Of a stretch of 64,000 nucleotides of DNA, positions 1-9,898 are shown one piece after another (position 1 is the first letter of the stretch; every line of letters begins with the position of its first letter). The notes beneath the pieces are model-generated. The model did not search any database. It saw only the letters and a list, made by a program, of their open reading frames with translations, and had not been told where the DNA came from. The translations under genes were made by a program, and so were the position numbers. The DNA lies in the NCBI GenBank assembly GCA_021495925.1, contig JAKEKT010000010.1, positions 62,001 through 126,000 on the forward strand, in the 5' to 3' direction. The stretch is from Diplodia intermedia (taxonomy: Eukaryota > Ascomycota > Dothideomycetes > Botryosphaeriales > Botryosphaeriaceae).

Positions 1-1118
1 GCAACACCGTCGATTTCAGCACGCGGATTGAGAGCCCAGTTGTCGTCCGTCTTGTTGAGGTTGAGGATGGTGCGGACATAGTCGAGCAGGACGCAGTTGA
101 TGTAGAGGCCGCAGGTAATCAAACGAGCGGTTTGGAAGAGATCCTCGTCGTACTGCTTCCACGTCTTGGCATGGGGACCGGTCCGTCCCTCGACGGGCTT
201 GTTGAACCTGCCGCCCTCGTTGATCTCGGCGAGATTCTTGGCCACGAAATTGTGGAAGCGATTGAACATGATGAGAAGCACGCCGACGCCAGGAGGGAAT
301 AGCAGAAGACGCTCTTCGGAAAAGCAGTCGGGCTTGATCATGCCGTCCTTGCCGGTTCTCATGAGACCCAGCTCTTCGTCGTTGCTGCCGTAGAGAGGAG
401 CGAGGTCGAGGTACGACGAGGTTTTTGAGCGGGTGAAATCATCGTGATCGGTGTCGAAGAGATCGTGGATGATGATGGAGGCCAGGTAGAAGAGCATGCT
501 GGAAATCTGGTTGGGGTGTTTTTCGCTCTTGTTCCGGGACATAAGACTATCGAAGACCACGCCTGCATCTGGCAGGGCCGTCATCTGCGGGGTTTTGGGC
601 TGCACCGTCCTGGCGTAGGGCATGCCGGCGGCGCCGAGCATGGGATGCTTCAGGCTGTTGAAGGAGCCATCGGCCTTGCGGTACTTGAGATCCCCCGACA
701 GGAACGACTGCGGGGGGTGCTGGAGGTCGGAGTAGAGCTGGGTCAGGAAGCCGTCGGTGAGCTTCTTGCCCATGGGCGACGAGTCGGGGAGTGTTGCGGC
801 GGCCTGGATCAGGCGCTCCATGAAATACGTCTTGTCGTCAACGAGCTCGCCGGTGATCTGGTTCTGCAGCACGTCGTACAAGGTCTTGTAGTTGTCAACG
901 CCCAGGTGGCTGAGGTCGGCAAGACTGGCCTCGGCGAACTCCAGGGCATCGGTGTGGTAGTCGTCATGGTTGAGGTCGGTGCCGTCGCCGGTGCCAGTGG
1001 GCACAGGCTTGACTGCCTGGGTAATGAGGTTGCGTAGCGCGGAGACCTGCTTCGAGATCTCCCTGCGCGTCTTGTCGAGCTGCGAGAGCTCGGGTTCGGA
1101 AGTGAAGTGGGCCGACAT
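1..1118 (-). CDS. ppo: Psi-factor producing oxygenase / linoleate diol synthase-type fatty acid dioxygenase, N-terminal part
   Basis: Partial gene. The reading frame is open without an intron from the ATG at 1118 to the left edge, giving 372 residues; the C-terminal part lies outside the window. The protein matches fungal Ppo/LDS enzymes, heme peroxidase-cyclooxygenase-like proteins that oxygenate linoleic and oleic acid into oxylipins (psi factors) controlling the balance of sexual and asexual sporulation. Visible hallmarks are the distal heme histidine in IIIHDLF (His218), the following LDLAPLYGS block of the peroxidase fold, and the FNRFHNFVAKNLAEIN and LITCGLYINCVLLDYVRTIL helices. The proximal heme His, the catalytic Tyr and any P450 isomerase domain are not in view, so 8-, 10- or 5,8-specificity cannot be assigned. 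It is transcribed divergently from TSC13. Confidence 0.9.
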   Translation of the reverse strand, partial: MSAHFTSEPELSQLDKTRREISKQVSALRNLITQAVKPVPTGTGDGTDLNHDDYHTDALEFAEASLADLSHLGVDNYKTLYDVLQNQITGELVDDKTYFMERLIQAAATLPDSSPMGKKLTDGFLTQLYSDLQHPPQSFLSGDLKYRKADGSFNSLKHPMLGAAGMPYARTVQPKTPQMTALPDAGVVFDSLMSRNKSEKHPNQISSMLFYLASIIIHDLFDTDHDDFTRSKTSSYLDLAPLYGSNDEELGLMRTGKDGMIKPDCFSEERLLLFPPGVGVLLIMFNRFHNFVAKNLAEINEGGRFNKPVEGRTGPHAKTWKQYDEDLFQTARLITCGLYINCVLLDYVRTILNLNKTDDNWALNPRAEIDGV

Positions 1119-2290
1119 GGTGGTGGGGGATGGCCTGGACGATTGGTTAAAAGGCGAGGCGGGCGGGACAAGATGACAAAGAGACGCCGGCTGCGTCCGG
1201 ATTGCGGGACTGGCGGGAACGGTGGGGGCTTTATGGGAGCTTCTTCATCCACAGCAGCGGAGCACCATGGAGCACAATGCGGTGGAGCCATGTCCGCCCC
1301 GCATCGTCGAGACATGCAGGCCGGACCCGCGTACGGCATCGATCGAGGATGGGCACTTACGTCTAAATCAAGGGAGCGCTCGCCGGGAGGTGTGCGGCGG
1401 GGCGGTGGGATTGGTATCAGACGGAATGAGACACGCAAGAAAAATCAATGGTTCAATTACAGCCACACACGTGGTCGCGGGGAGAGGGTTGCCGGTGGCC
1501 AGCCTGGGGCGGCGCGGCCGTGGTAGTTATAGGCGCGAGGCCGCTCAGTGGAGGCTGCACCATCTCAGTAGGCGTGGAGTGCGGCTGAGAGCAGTCGCGC
1601 GCTGCCGTCGCGGTCAGCGTGCGTCTGCCGCTCTTTGGGCAAGGTGTCGGGCAGGGCGACTGAAAGGGCCAGCAAGGGGCCGGCAGGCAGGGGCCAGGCC
1701 AATCGCGCCCGCCTGATTATCCGCAAGAGCTGAGCGCCGCGGCCTGGGGCTGACTCTCGGCACTGCTCTGCGGTCCTGCGTCGCCGGCCATGACGCTCTC
1801 AGCTGCGGTGGGGCAGCGGTGCCAACGTGCCAATGATCCGCAAGCAGACATATTCGCCGGGCGGAAGCGTGGGACTCGGGCGGAGGACACAGGGCTGGCG
1901 CGCAGGGCCCAGGCTGCAGCGCGCAAGGCTGAGGAGGGCAGCGGGTGCTGCAAAGCGCATTGGCTGGCGACCGACGATGGGCGGTCTGCTCCGGGCGGCT
2001 GAGCCTACGAGCAGTTCCATGTGCCGAGGCCGCCTGCTGCACTGGCATCAACAGTATCACAGCGCCACCAGAGATGCTCGAAAGACTGACGTCGGCCAGG
2101 GTGCCACAGTGCAGCGTAGCCTTAACCGTCGCGCACGTGCGGCAGTGCCGGGTTGCTTGGGGCTCGGCAGTCGGAGCTTGGGCCCCGCCCGGCGCCTCAG
2201 TCCGCCTTCTGCCCTCAGCTGCGACACAAAATCCGTTGAGCTTCGCAGCGTACCACCCTCACCCCTCACGCGTCCACTTCCCCCACCGCC
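1119..2290. other. Divergent intergenic region between ppo and TSC13
   Basis: 1.17 kb between two start codons pointing outward. It is GC-rich, and several open frames cross it without family similarity or convincing splice structure. It must hold both promoters. I see no clear TATA box or repeat. Confidence 0.6.
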
Positions 2291-3354
2291 ATGGCCGAAC
2301 CCGTCACCCTCGTCGTGCAGCCGCGCGGTACGCTCCGCATCCCGCCGTCTCGCAGCAGCACGCTGACCCAATGCCCTAGGCAAGCCCATCAAGAAGCTCC
2401 CCGCCGAAACCACCGTTGCCCTGTCCGACTCGACCGCTGAGCTCTACAAGCGCATTGCCCAGGCCACCGGCTTTTCCGTCCACCGCCTGCGCGTCGCAAA
2501 GGGCAGCGATGGCTCCGTCGTCCCCAATTCGCCCCGCATGCTCGTGCAGGATACCGGCTTGCGCCACAAGAGCAACATCACCGTCAAGGATCTTGGTTGG
2601 GCCCTCCTCCTTTGTACACGATAGCCTGTCCGCTGACCCTCTTGCTTTGCTAGGCCCTCAAATTGCATGGCGCACCGTCTTCCTCGTCGAGTACCTCGGT
2701 CCTCTGCTCATCCACCCGCTGATCTACTACCTGCGCCCGTATCTCTACCCCTTCCCTTCCCTCACGCCTTCCGATCTCCCGGAGCCTACCTCCCTGCAGA
2801 CGCTGTCGCTGTACCTGGTCACAATCCACTTTCTCAAGCGTGAGCTGGAAACGCTGTTCATCCACCGCTTCTCCAGCGCCACCATGCCCGCCTTCAACAT
2901 CTTCAAGAACTCCGGTCACTATTGGATCCTGTCTGGTCTCAACTTGGCCGTATTTGCCTACGGCCCTTCAAAGACGGAGCTCGGCCCGAACATTCCGCTC
3001 GTGTATGGCGCCTGCGCCCTGTACGCTCTTGGAGAGCTTGGAAACCTCAATGCCCATTTGGTGCTGCGGAGCTTGAGACCAGCCAACAACCCTACCGCTC
3101 GTGGTATCCCCAAGGGTTTTGGCTTCTCATGGGTCACCTGCCCGAACTATCTTTTCGAGATCATGTCCTGGGCTGGCGTCTGGATCATCAACTCTCTCAT
3201 CGGCAAGGCCGGTTTCTTCTCCACCGCTCTCTTCGTTATAGTGGCAGGCGCCCAGATGGCTGCCTGGGCTGCCAAGAAAGAGAGGAGGTACAGGAAGGAA
3301 TTCGGTTCGCAGTACAAGCGCAAGAAGTTTGTCATGATTCCGGGCATCTTCTAG
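2291..3354 (+). CDS. TSC13: Very-long-chain trans-2-enoyl-CoA reductase (Tsc13/TECR family)
   Basis: Three exons: 2291-2327, 2380-2595 and 2654-3354, giving 317 residues. It catalyses the last, NADPH-dependent step of the ER fatty-acid elongation cycle, reducing trans-2-enoyl-CoA for very-long-chain fatty acids and sphingolipids. The N-terminal ~85 residues form the ubiquitin-like region. It is followed by the typical KDLGPQIAWRTVFLVEYLGP entry into the membrane domain and several hydrophobic segments. The 5-alpha-reductase-like C-terminal domain holds a CPNYLFEIMSW motif, like SCPNYTYE of human TECR, and ends in a basic YKRKKFVMIPGIF tail resembling ER-retention tails of the family. Both introns (52 and 58 bases) interrupt after the first codon base and restore the family sequence exactly. 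The short first exon means that an automated single-ORF call would miss the start. Confidence 0.95.
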
Positions 3355-4330
3355 GTGTTCTCAGGGACGAAGAGACGTTGGTGGGCATGTGGGGCAATTG
3401 ATCGGAATATGATCGACATTATGGATTGGCCCCATCAGGGCTACAGCAATTCATGCGGAGTAACAGCACGGAGCCGACGAGTGCTCCAGCTATTGGTATA
3501 CCTGGCGACGATGGATCAATACGTGGAGTCTTTTTCGTCCACCCCAACATTTTTCTCTTGCTTCTTTCTCCCCGTGTCCCCGATCTCTCATGTTGGATCG
3601 GGAGCCAGATCCCGTAAATCTTGCGCATCAGCCTTCCGATCGCGTACATTTCCCCGAAGGGAAATCGTCAGAGATCGACGTAAGCTGACGACCTGCATCC
3701 TCCAGCCTCTATGCGGTCATCAGCTTATTCTCGCTTACTCACATTCCCATCACATGCTCGACGTCTTCACTTCCTCCTTTCAACCTCTTGCATGACTCAG
3801 GATCAGTCCACCGCAGAAAGCCATGGACACTAGCACCATGACTGCGGCATCTTATAGAAGCAGTCGCATTCATGACTTCACTGCTCACTCGTCGGGGTTT
3901 CTTTCCTTTTGATTCCGCTCGCATGAAAGCTGAAAATACGCAACCGGGTTTGAGTTGCCTTGCATGTATGGCTTTTTTTTTTCTGTTCGCGCAGGGAATC
4001 GTCCGGAAATGTTGACCCTAATGCGCGCTGCTGCAGTTGGGACTATTGTCTTCATTTCTTCAGTCTACGTTAGCGGCGAGCACCGTTGGCTCCACATGAT
4101 CCAATCTCAATACATCTTTCGACGCCCGTATCGAGCTTCGATCGGTTCCAGCTTCCTTCGATGTATTTATTCATTTCTATTTCTCTTTTGCAAAGAGTAA
4201 GCATTGACTATCTATTCCACGTCGTGAACACCCGAAAAAGAAAAGAAAAAAACATTGCTTAACCCCAGAAATGTTGTTTTTCCCTTTACGTGTCTTTGTT
4301 CCCTCGGCTCGGCCTTTGGAGAAGAAGAAA
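3355..4330. other. Convergent intergenic region, TSC13 and carboxypeptidase 3' ends
   Basis: About 1 kb between two stop codons, pyrimidine-rich in places with short homopolymer T and A runs. It probably holds the two 3' UTRs. No gene is supported. Confidence 0.6.
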
Positions 4331-6117
4331 CTATTTCATGTTGGCGAGGACGTACTTCATGCCCGCCCACATCTCTTCGCCGGTCGGCCTGATCTGGGCG
4401 GCGGGCAGCACGAAGCCGTAGCGGCCCGTGTCGCGCAGCTCGGCCGTGAACGTGTACGTCGACTTGACCACGTCGTTGGAGTAGTCGACGCTGCTGCCGG
4501 ACGCCTGGTAGATGGTCTCGCAGATAGGGCCGTATTCGCTGTGTAGCAAAGTCACACGCTGTTAGCTCTCAAACCCCCAATCATCGACCCCGGACAACAC
4601 CCAGTAAAGAGTGAGGCAACGGGAGGGGGCAGGGATTTCGACGTACAACTCTGTCCCGTAGACGGCGGAAATTGCGGCGACGGCGCCGCCGGAGATGGAC
4701 TGCAGCTCCGCATTGGCGGCGGGCAGCGCATCGCACGTGTAGCCGTACGGCGTCATCCACAGCTGCGAGTACGAGTGCCAGTCCATGTACATCTTGACGC
4801 CCTGCTGATCGCGGACGGCGCGCATCTGAGCGGCGAGGCCGGCTGCCTCGGGCGAGCTGAGAGCGGCGGTGCCTGTTGTTGTTCGAAGTTTGGAAAAGTC
4901 AGCGGCTGTCGGAATACTATGCTGTGCACAGTCTCTCTCTCTTTCTTTCTTTCAAAATGCTCCCCAGGAGTGGAATTGCTCTTACCCCTGAAGGTCTCGT
5001 CGCAAGGGTCGGTCGACGAGCCGCCGGCCACGCTCCAACCGACGGCCCAGTTGCGGTTGATGTCGGTGCCGACGCAACTGTTTCCGGAGACGGACTGCCT
5101 GTTCTTACGCCAGAGACGCGTGTTCGTCTGCGTGTAGACGAAGCCTATAAAGGAACATTTGTTAGTCAAATTCGCCCATCTTTCGGTCTTTCTACTTCTG
5201 GGAGAGGAGGGCGGATGTACCGTCCGGGTTGACGACCGGGAAGACGTAGAAGTCGTACTTGTCGACGTACGACTTGATGGTGGTGTCGGAATCGTACTTG
5301 GTGAGGAGCTGGTAGGCGATGTACTCGTTGGTCTGTTTTGCAACGCGCAGTTGATTAACAAAGTGCAGTCCATTTCAACATCTTTCAGCGGTTTTGAAAG
5401 AATCTCACCATCGTCGTGATCCACTCGCGCGCGTGGACTGTAGAGTGCATGATGATGGCCGGCTTCGTGTTCTTGCCGCCGCTGCCCCAGAAGTGGATGC
5501 CGGTGATGTTGCGGCCCTGGGACGAAGTGCCGGCGGTCACGATCTCTGCGTTGTTGGGCCGCACGGAGACGAGGTCGCTCAGGAAGGTCAGGTGGTCGGC
5601 GTACGAGTGGTAGGCATCGAACCAGCTGTCAGACGGAACGGCGGCGGCGCTCGCTACATGTCCGACGCATTAGAACTTATTACACTGATTTCTACACCGA
5701 AGCAGGAAACGTCGGTCTTTAATCGCGGGAAGGGAAAGAAGGTGAAGCGAGTGACCGGGCTCCAAAGAGAAAGAACTCACCAAGATACTCAACCGTCTCT
5801 TCCTCCTCCTGCTTGATAGCAGCACCGAGATCATCCTGGATGACCTGGAACTCGATGCCCAAGCCATCGACGTCGCCGCTCTTCTCGGGCGCGACAAGCA
5901 AGTCGACCTGGCCGAACTGGGCGGGCTCGTCACTCAGCTGCTCGCCGAGGGCGGCCACGGCCTCGGGGTTTTTCTGGTACTCGCTGTACGCCACACGGAG
6001 GACCCTGTAGCCGTCGTAGTTGAACTTCTCGCCCGCCTCCTCCTCGGCGACGGGGGCGGAGATGGGGCTGGCGGTGGCCAGCTGGCCGAGCAGAAGCACG
6101 GGGAGCAGGTACTTCAT
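4331..6117 (-). CDS. Secreted M14 zinc carboxypeptidase (carboxypeptidase A/B type) with propeptide
   Basis: Six exons on the minus strand: 6117-5781, 5653-5409, 5332-5221, 5144-4986, 4872-4647 and 4538-4331, giving 428 residues. It removes C-terminal amino acids from peptides outside the cell. Residues 1-16 form a signal peptide. About 100 residues of inhibitory prodomain follow, then the M14 domain. The zinc ligands are His186 and Glu189 (HAREW) and His317 (DWHSYSQ), and the general base is Glu393 (FTAELRD); all catalytic positions are present, so it should be active. NPDG, DINRNW and YGPICETIYQASG are further family blocks. All five introns have GT..AG ends and restore the family sequence. 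The gene converges with TSC13. A TATA box lies about 95 bases upstream of the start. Confidence 0.95.
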
Positions 6118-6951
6118 TGTTGGAACAAGAGAAGATAAGCCGTGACAGTTGGAAGACAGCTATCTGAGCGAGAGTGGAGTGCGAAGAGCAAAGAGCCACG
6201 GACCCGCAGGTTTATATACACTTTTCCACTCTTGGCTTTGCGGAGAAACGCCAGGAAGGAGCCATCTTGACTAACTGCGGAGAAAAAGGGCAGGTGCATG
6301 CAATGGAAGCCACGACCTTCAGGAACGAGAGATAGGCAAGGGCGCAGATCCTGGTCCACGCAGCCGGCGCGCGGGGGCAGCAAACAGAGCCAAGCAGCCG
6401 GTGTAGCCTCCGAATGACGTGGAGTAGCACCGGGGTCCGGATAATGCGGCCACATGAGAGGTCAACGTGTGTTTCTGGAGAATGTCGACGCGGACAGATG
6501 ATATTGGGTCTGATTGGGGCCCTTAAACAGACTAGGCAGGTGACGGGCCCCCAAGCGTTGCGCCAAGCTGTCTCACACCCGTCGACCTCCCCAGACCGAC
6601 CTAGCCCATGTGTTGCCGAGTCTCTTGGCTCCAAGCAGCGAGTAATTCATGCTTTCCGTAACGGGTGCTAGCGCCTGGAGCCCGTATTTATACCGCACGC
6701 CATCTCTGCATCGACCCTCCAAATCCAGCAGCTGCGAACCTTCAGACTCCACGCACGAGACAGGCTTATGCCAACCGCCAGCTCGGCTAGCGTCGGCCGC
6801 ATCCTGGCTTCTTCCTTTTTGCCATCCAAGTGGAAGCTCAGTGCACCTGGGCCACGATCGATTTTCCCTAGCGGCACGATGGCCTCGGTAAGATCCATGT
6901 CTGCATGTATTTGCGGTTTCCTCGAGCCGCATCTACGTCCCGATCTTGTCT
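6118..6951. other. Intergenic region upstream of the carboxypeptidase
   Basis: 834 bases holding the carboxypeptidase promoter and the 3' end of the next minus-strand gene. Apart from the TATA box, nothing recognisable was found. Confidence 0.55.
6211..6218 (-). promoter_or_regulatory. TATA box of the carboxypeptidase gene
   Basis: On the minus strand this reads TATATAAA, 94 bases upstream of the start codon at 6117, a usual fungal distance for an inducible secreted enzyme. Confidence 0.6.
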
Positions 6952-8921
6952 TCAATCGCTGCCCTGCAGCTCCTCGAGCTGCGCCTGAGCCCGCGCCATC
7001 TCCTCGTCGGTGGGCAAATTTACGATCATGAGGTACAAAACGTCCTGTAGTTTCCAGGTCAGCTCGATCGCAGCCAAAAGCAGACCACCAGCCATGCTGT
7101 TGCACAATTCCCAAGTTGAGGTGGTGAGCGCCTCAAACTTGGTCTGTCCGCGTGCCTGCTTGTCTCGGAGTAGGGTCAACTCACCTGTCGCAAAGCCTTC
7201 TTTACAGTCCCGATGATGGTAGTACGCCCTCCGCGAGCAGCAACACCTGAGCCGCCACGCGAACCTTGTTGCCGGTTACGCGAACCGTCCTCATAGTAAC
7301 CTTGTTCTCCGGGATACGCATTGGTGGGGCCGTAACCTGGTGAGGGGCTGCGTCTGTCGTAGTAGTCTTCCTGGCCCTGAGCATGTCCTCTTCCAAGCAG
7401 CCCCCGGCCTCCCAAAAGGCCTTCTCTGCCCCTCCCAGCAGCACCGGCTCGTGCCGAAAGGGGACCGCGGCCGCCAAGCAAGCCGCCTCTGCCCTCATTG
7501 CTCTGATACTGACCTTCCCGACCACCTCTGGGGCTTACTGCTCCACCCAAGACCCCTGCGAGCCCGCGGACACCACGTTGTCTCGGTGGGACCTTGCCGC
7601 CGCTGACAAGCGTGACCAGCGTGCCCTGATACGCCGGGTGGCTGGGATCAGCCCAGCTGGAAGCGAACTCGGGCTTCTGCTTGATGAGCGAAGAGTCCGG
7701 GTTCTCGGCCAACTACAAAATTCCGCATCAGTGCATAGATCAAAAGAATAAGAAGGGTAATGAGAGACCACTCACAAAGGTCGCCTGCGCCCTCCTATCG
7801 TAGTAGTCCGCCAACCACTTCTTCTTCCCCCTCATCCCCTCCGCCTGCTCTCCTTCCTCCCCATCTTCCCCTTCCAGCCCGGGAAAGACGAGATCGGCCG
7901 CCACCGGCAGCCCCTCCTCGCCATACGTCTTCCCACTACTCAACCTCATCTTCCTCGCGCCATCCTTCCACTTGCTCCCCGACGACGAGTCTCCCCCATA
8001 CTTGGCGAACACAGCGTTGATATCCAGCTGCTTCGCCTCGACCGGCTTCCCGCCGTCATCGCCCTTGAACGCGACAATCATGGCGAACAGGCCCCTCGGC
8101 TTGAAGAGCCTCTCGTTCGCCTCGTCCAGGAACGTGTTGGCGCGGTACCGCTGCTGCGCGATCTGCGCGGGTATCACGACGGCGTTGACGGCCGCCGTCG
8201 TCGCCATGACGGCCACGCTCGGCACGAAGCCCACGGCCGCGTTGGCCAGCAGGATCACGTTGAAGACGGGGCTCGCCTGCGACGCGGCGTGGAACGACTT
8301 GAGGAACGCGAGGAACGTCGCCTGGTCGATGCCCGCCGCGTCCCGCAGCACGGGCGCGTAGGCGCGGACGAAGCCGCGCGTCTTCTCGCGCGGCCGCCGC
8401 TGCGGCAGGATGACGGGGCACGGTAGACGCGGGGTGCCGGTTGGCGGGGGAGGTGGGGGGAGGCGGCTGAGCAGGTCGCGGATGCGCACGTTATTGCTGA
8501 TGTCGGGCTTCTCGCTGCCTACGGGGGTGCCGGGCGGCGAGGGGGAAGAGGCGTTGGCGCGGGCGGAAGTGCTGGGTTGGTGTTGATGCCACCGCTCCTC
8601 CGAGGCCTCGTCCAGGGCCCAGACGTCGTCGTCGTCGAGGACGGCGGGTGCCGCGACGGGCTCTTGTTCTTGCTTGCGAGCACTGCCGGCCGCGTCGACG
8701 GGGACGGCGCTGCCGCTGGCAATGAGGTCGGTGGCTTGGTCGTCGGACAGCTCTGCATACTGCGGTGGCTCGTCGCCGGAACGACGCGGCGGGGAGGAGG
8801 GTTCTGGGGCGAGAGAGGAGGCGGAAGAGGCTGTCTTTGCGGCCTTTGATTTCTTGCTGGATGCGTAGGCTTCGGTGGCCAGGCCGACGCCTTGGCTGAT
8901 GAGCTTCACGAGGACAGGCAT
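6952..8921 (-). CDS. Conserved fungal protein of unknown function with Gly/Arg-rich tail
   Basis: Three exons: 8921-7776, 7712-7185 and 7044-6952, all in phase 0, giving 588 residues. I do not recognise a named domain. Residues ~1-200 are low-complexity (Ala/Ser/Pro, acidic patches, a run of prolines). Residues ~210-320 are a folded-looking block with a hydrophobic stretch (NVILLANAAVGFVPSVAVMA) followed by QRYRANTFLDEANERLFKPRGLFAMIV. A WLADYYDRRAQATF segment leads to a ~110-residue region rich in GLLGGRG and RGG-like repeats. The last exon gives DVLYLMIVNLPTDEEMARAQ, which looks conserved and argues that the third exon is real. The start was chosen as the ATG giving MPVLVKLISQGVG, an amphipathic or membrane-associating N-terminus. 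The RGG-type tail could bind RNA or drive condensate formation (inference). Confidence 0.8.
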
Positions 8922-9898
8922 GATGTTGTGGGAATTGTATGCAATTGAGCCCTCGACGAGGAATGTGAAGGGGGCGATGGCGAGCGGCTGGCAGCAGCAG
9001 AGTGGTGGAGTTGTTATATGTTGTTTGGTGCAATGCTCAGCCCCGGGGTGGGGGCCGGACGATCGCACAGGTACCCGGAAAAGCTTAGCGCGGGCTCAGC
9101 TTATTCCTGCCGTGTCAGCCTCCGCACTGCTGCCTTCATCCTGTGCTTGGCTTGTTGCGAGCCCCACCAATCCTGCCGGCTTATGTGGGGCCTGGCGGGA
9201 GCCAAGTTTAGCACTGCCCATTCGCACGCCCAAGCTGAAAGCTTAACGCGCATAAGCCGTTGGCTGCGCGGCTTGGTTGTGGCTTCAGCTGAGGAACTAA
9301 GTTCAGAACAAACCGAAAGAAAGAATCGCTCGAGCATGCTTGGACCGCTGGAAATGCAGGAAAGCGAAGAACCAAATCTAGCATTGTGCATGAATCCAGC
9401 TTGCAGGTAAAAGCGACTTTTTGACCAGAAAAAGACATGGGTATAACTACAAGATTTCAAGCGTCGCAAGCCTCCGACATCTCGGCTCAAACTCGAGCCA
9501 ACGTGACGCGCGCGTTTTGGACAAAAGAAAAGCTGGAGCTCCGAAGAAATTAGAGAAAAAAAAGGAGCAACTCTCGGCAATCCGCCAGAAAAAGGCAGCC
9601 AAAGGAACCATTGAAAATGAGTGCGGCGCGCACCAGACCAGATTTGCAAAGAGAGAACCAAACAAAAACAAAATGACACCACCCCGACCATCCCGTATGC
9701 TGGGTATTTTCTCGTCCGCTTATGTCCCCGGCCACCCAGCATGTCCTTGCCGCCATCGTCCCGTCCTTCCCTACCTGGTATAAGAAATTCGCCGCCGCGG
9801 GCGCGTGAAAACCGAAACAGCAAAAGTGATTAGGCAAGTCGTAAACAAATCAGAAGGAAATCAAGTGCTGGGAAAAGACGGTCCCAATCTCATGTGCT
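8922..9898. other. Intergenic region, A-rich
   Basis: 977 bases between the unknown gene's start and the DOCK gene's stop. The 9420-9690 part is A-rich on the plus strand, consistent with a T-rich 3' UTR or promoter on the minus strand. No gene is supported. Confidence 0.55.

Noticed and set aside
2416..2653. Extension of the TSC13 third-exon frame upstream as one long ORF
   Set aside because: Translation there is non-family; splicing to exons 1 and 2 restores the ubiquitin-like N-terminus.
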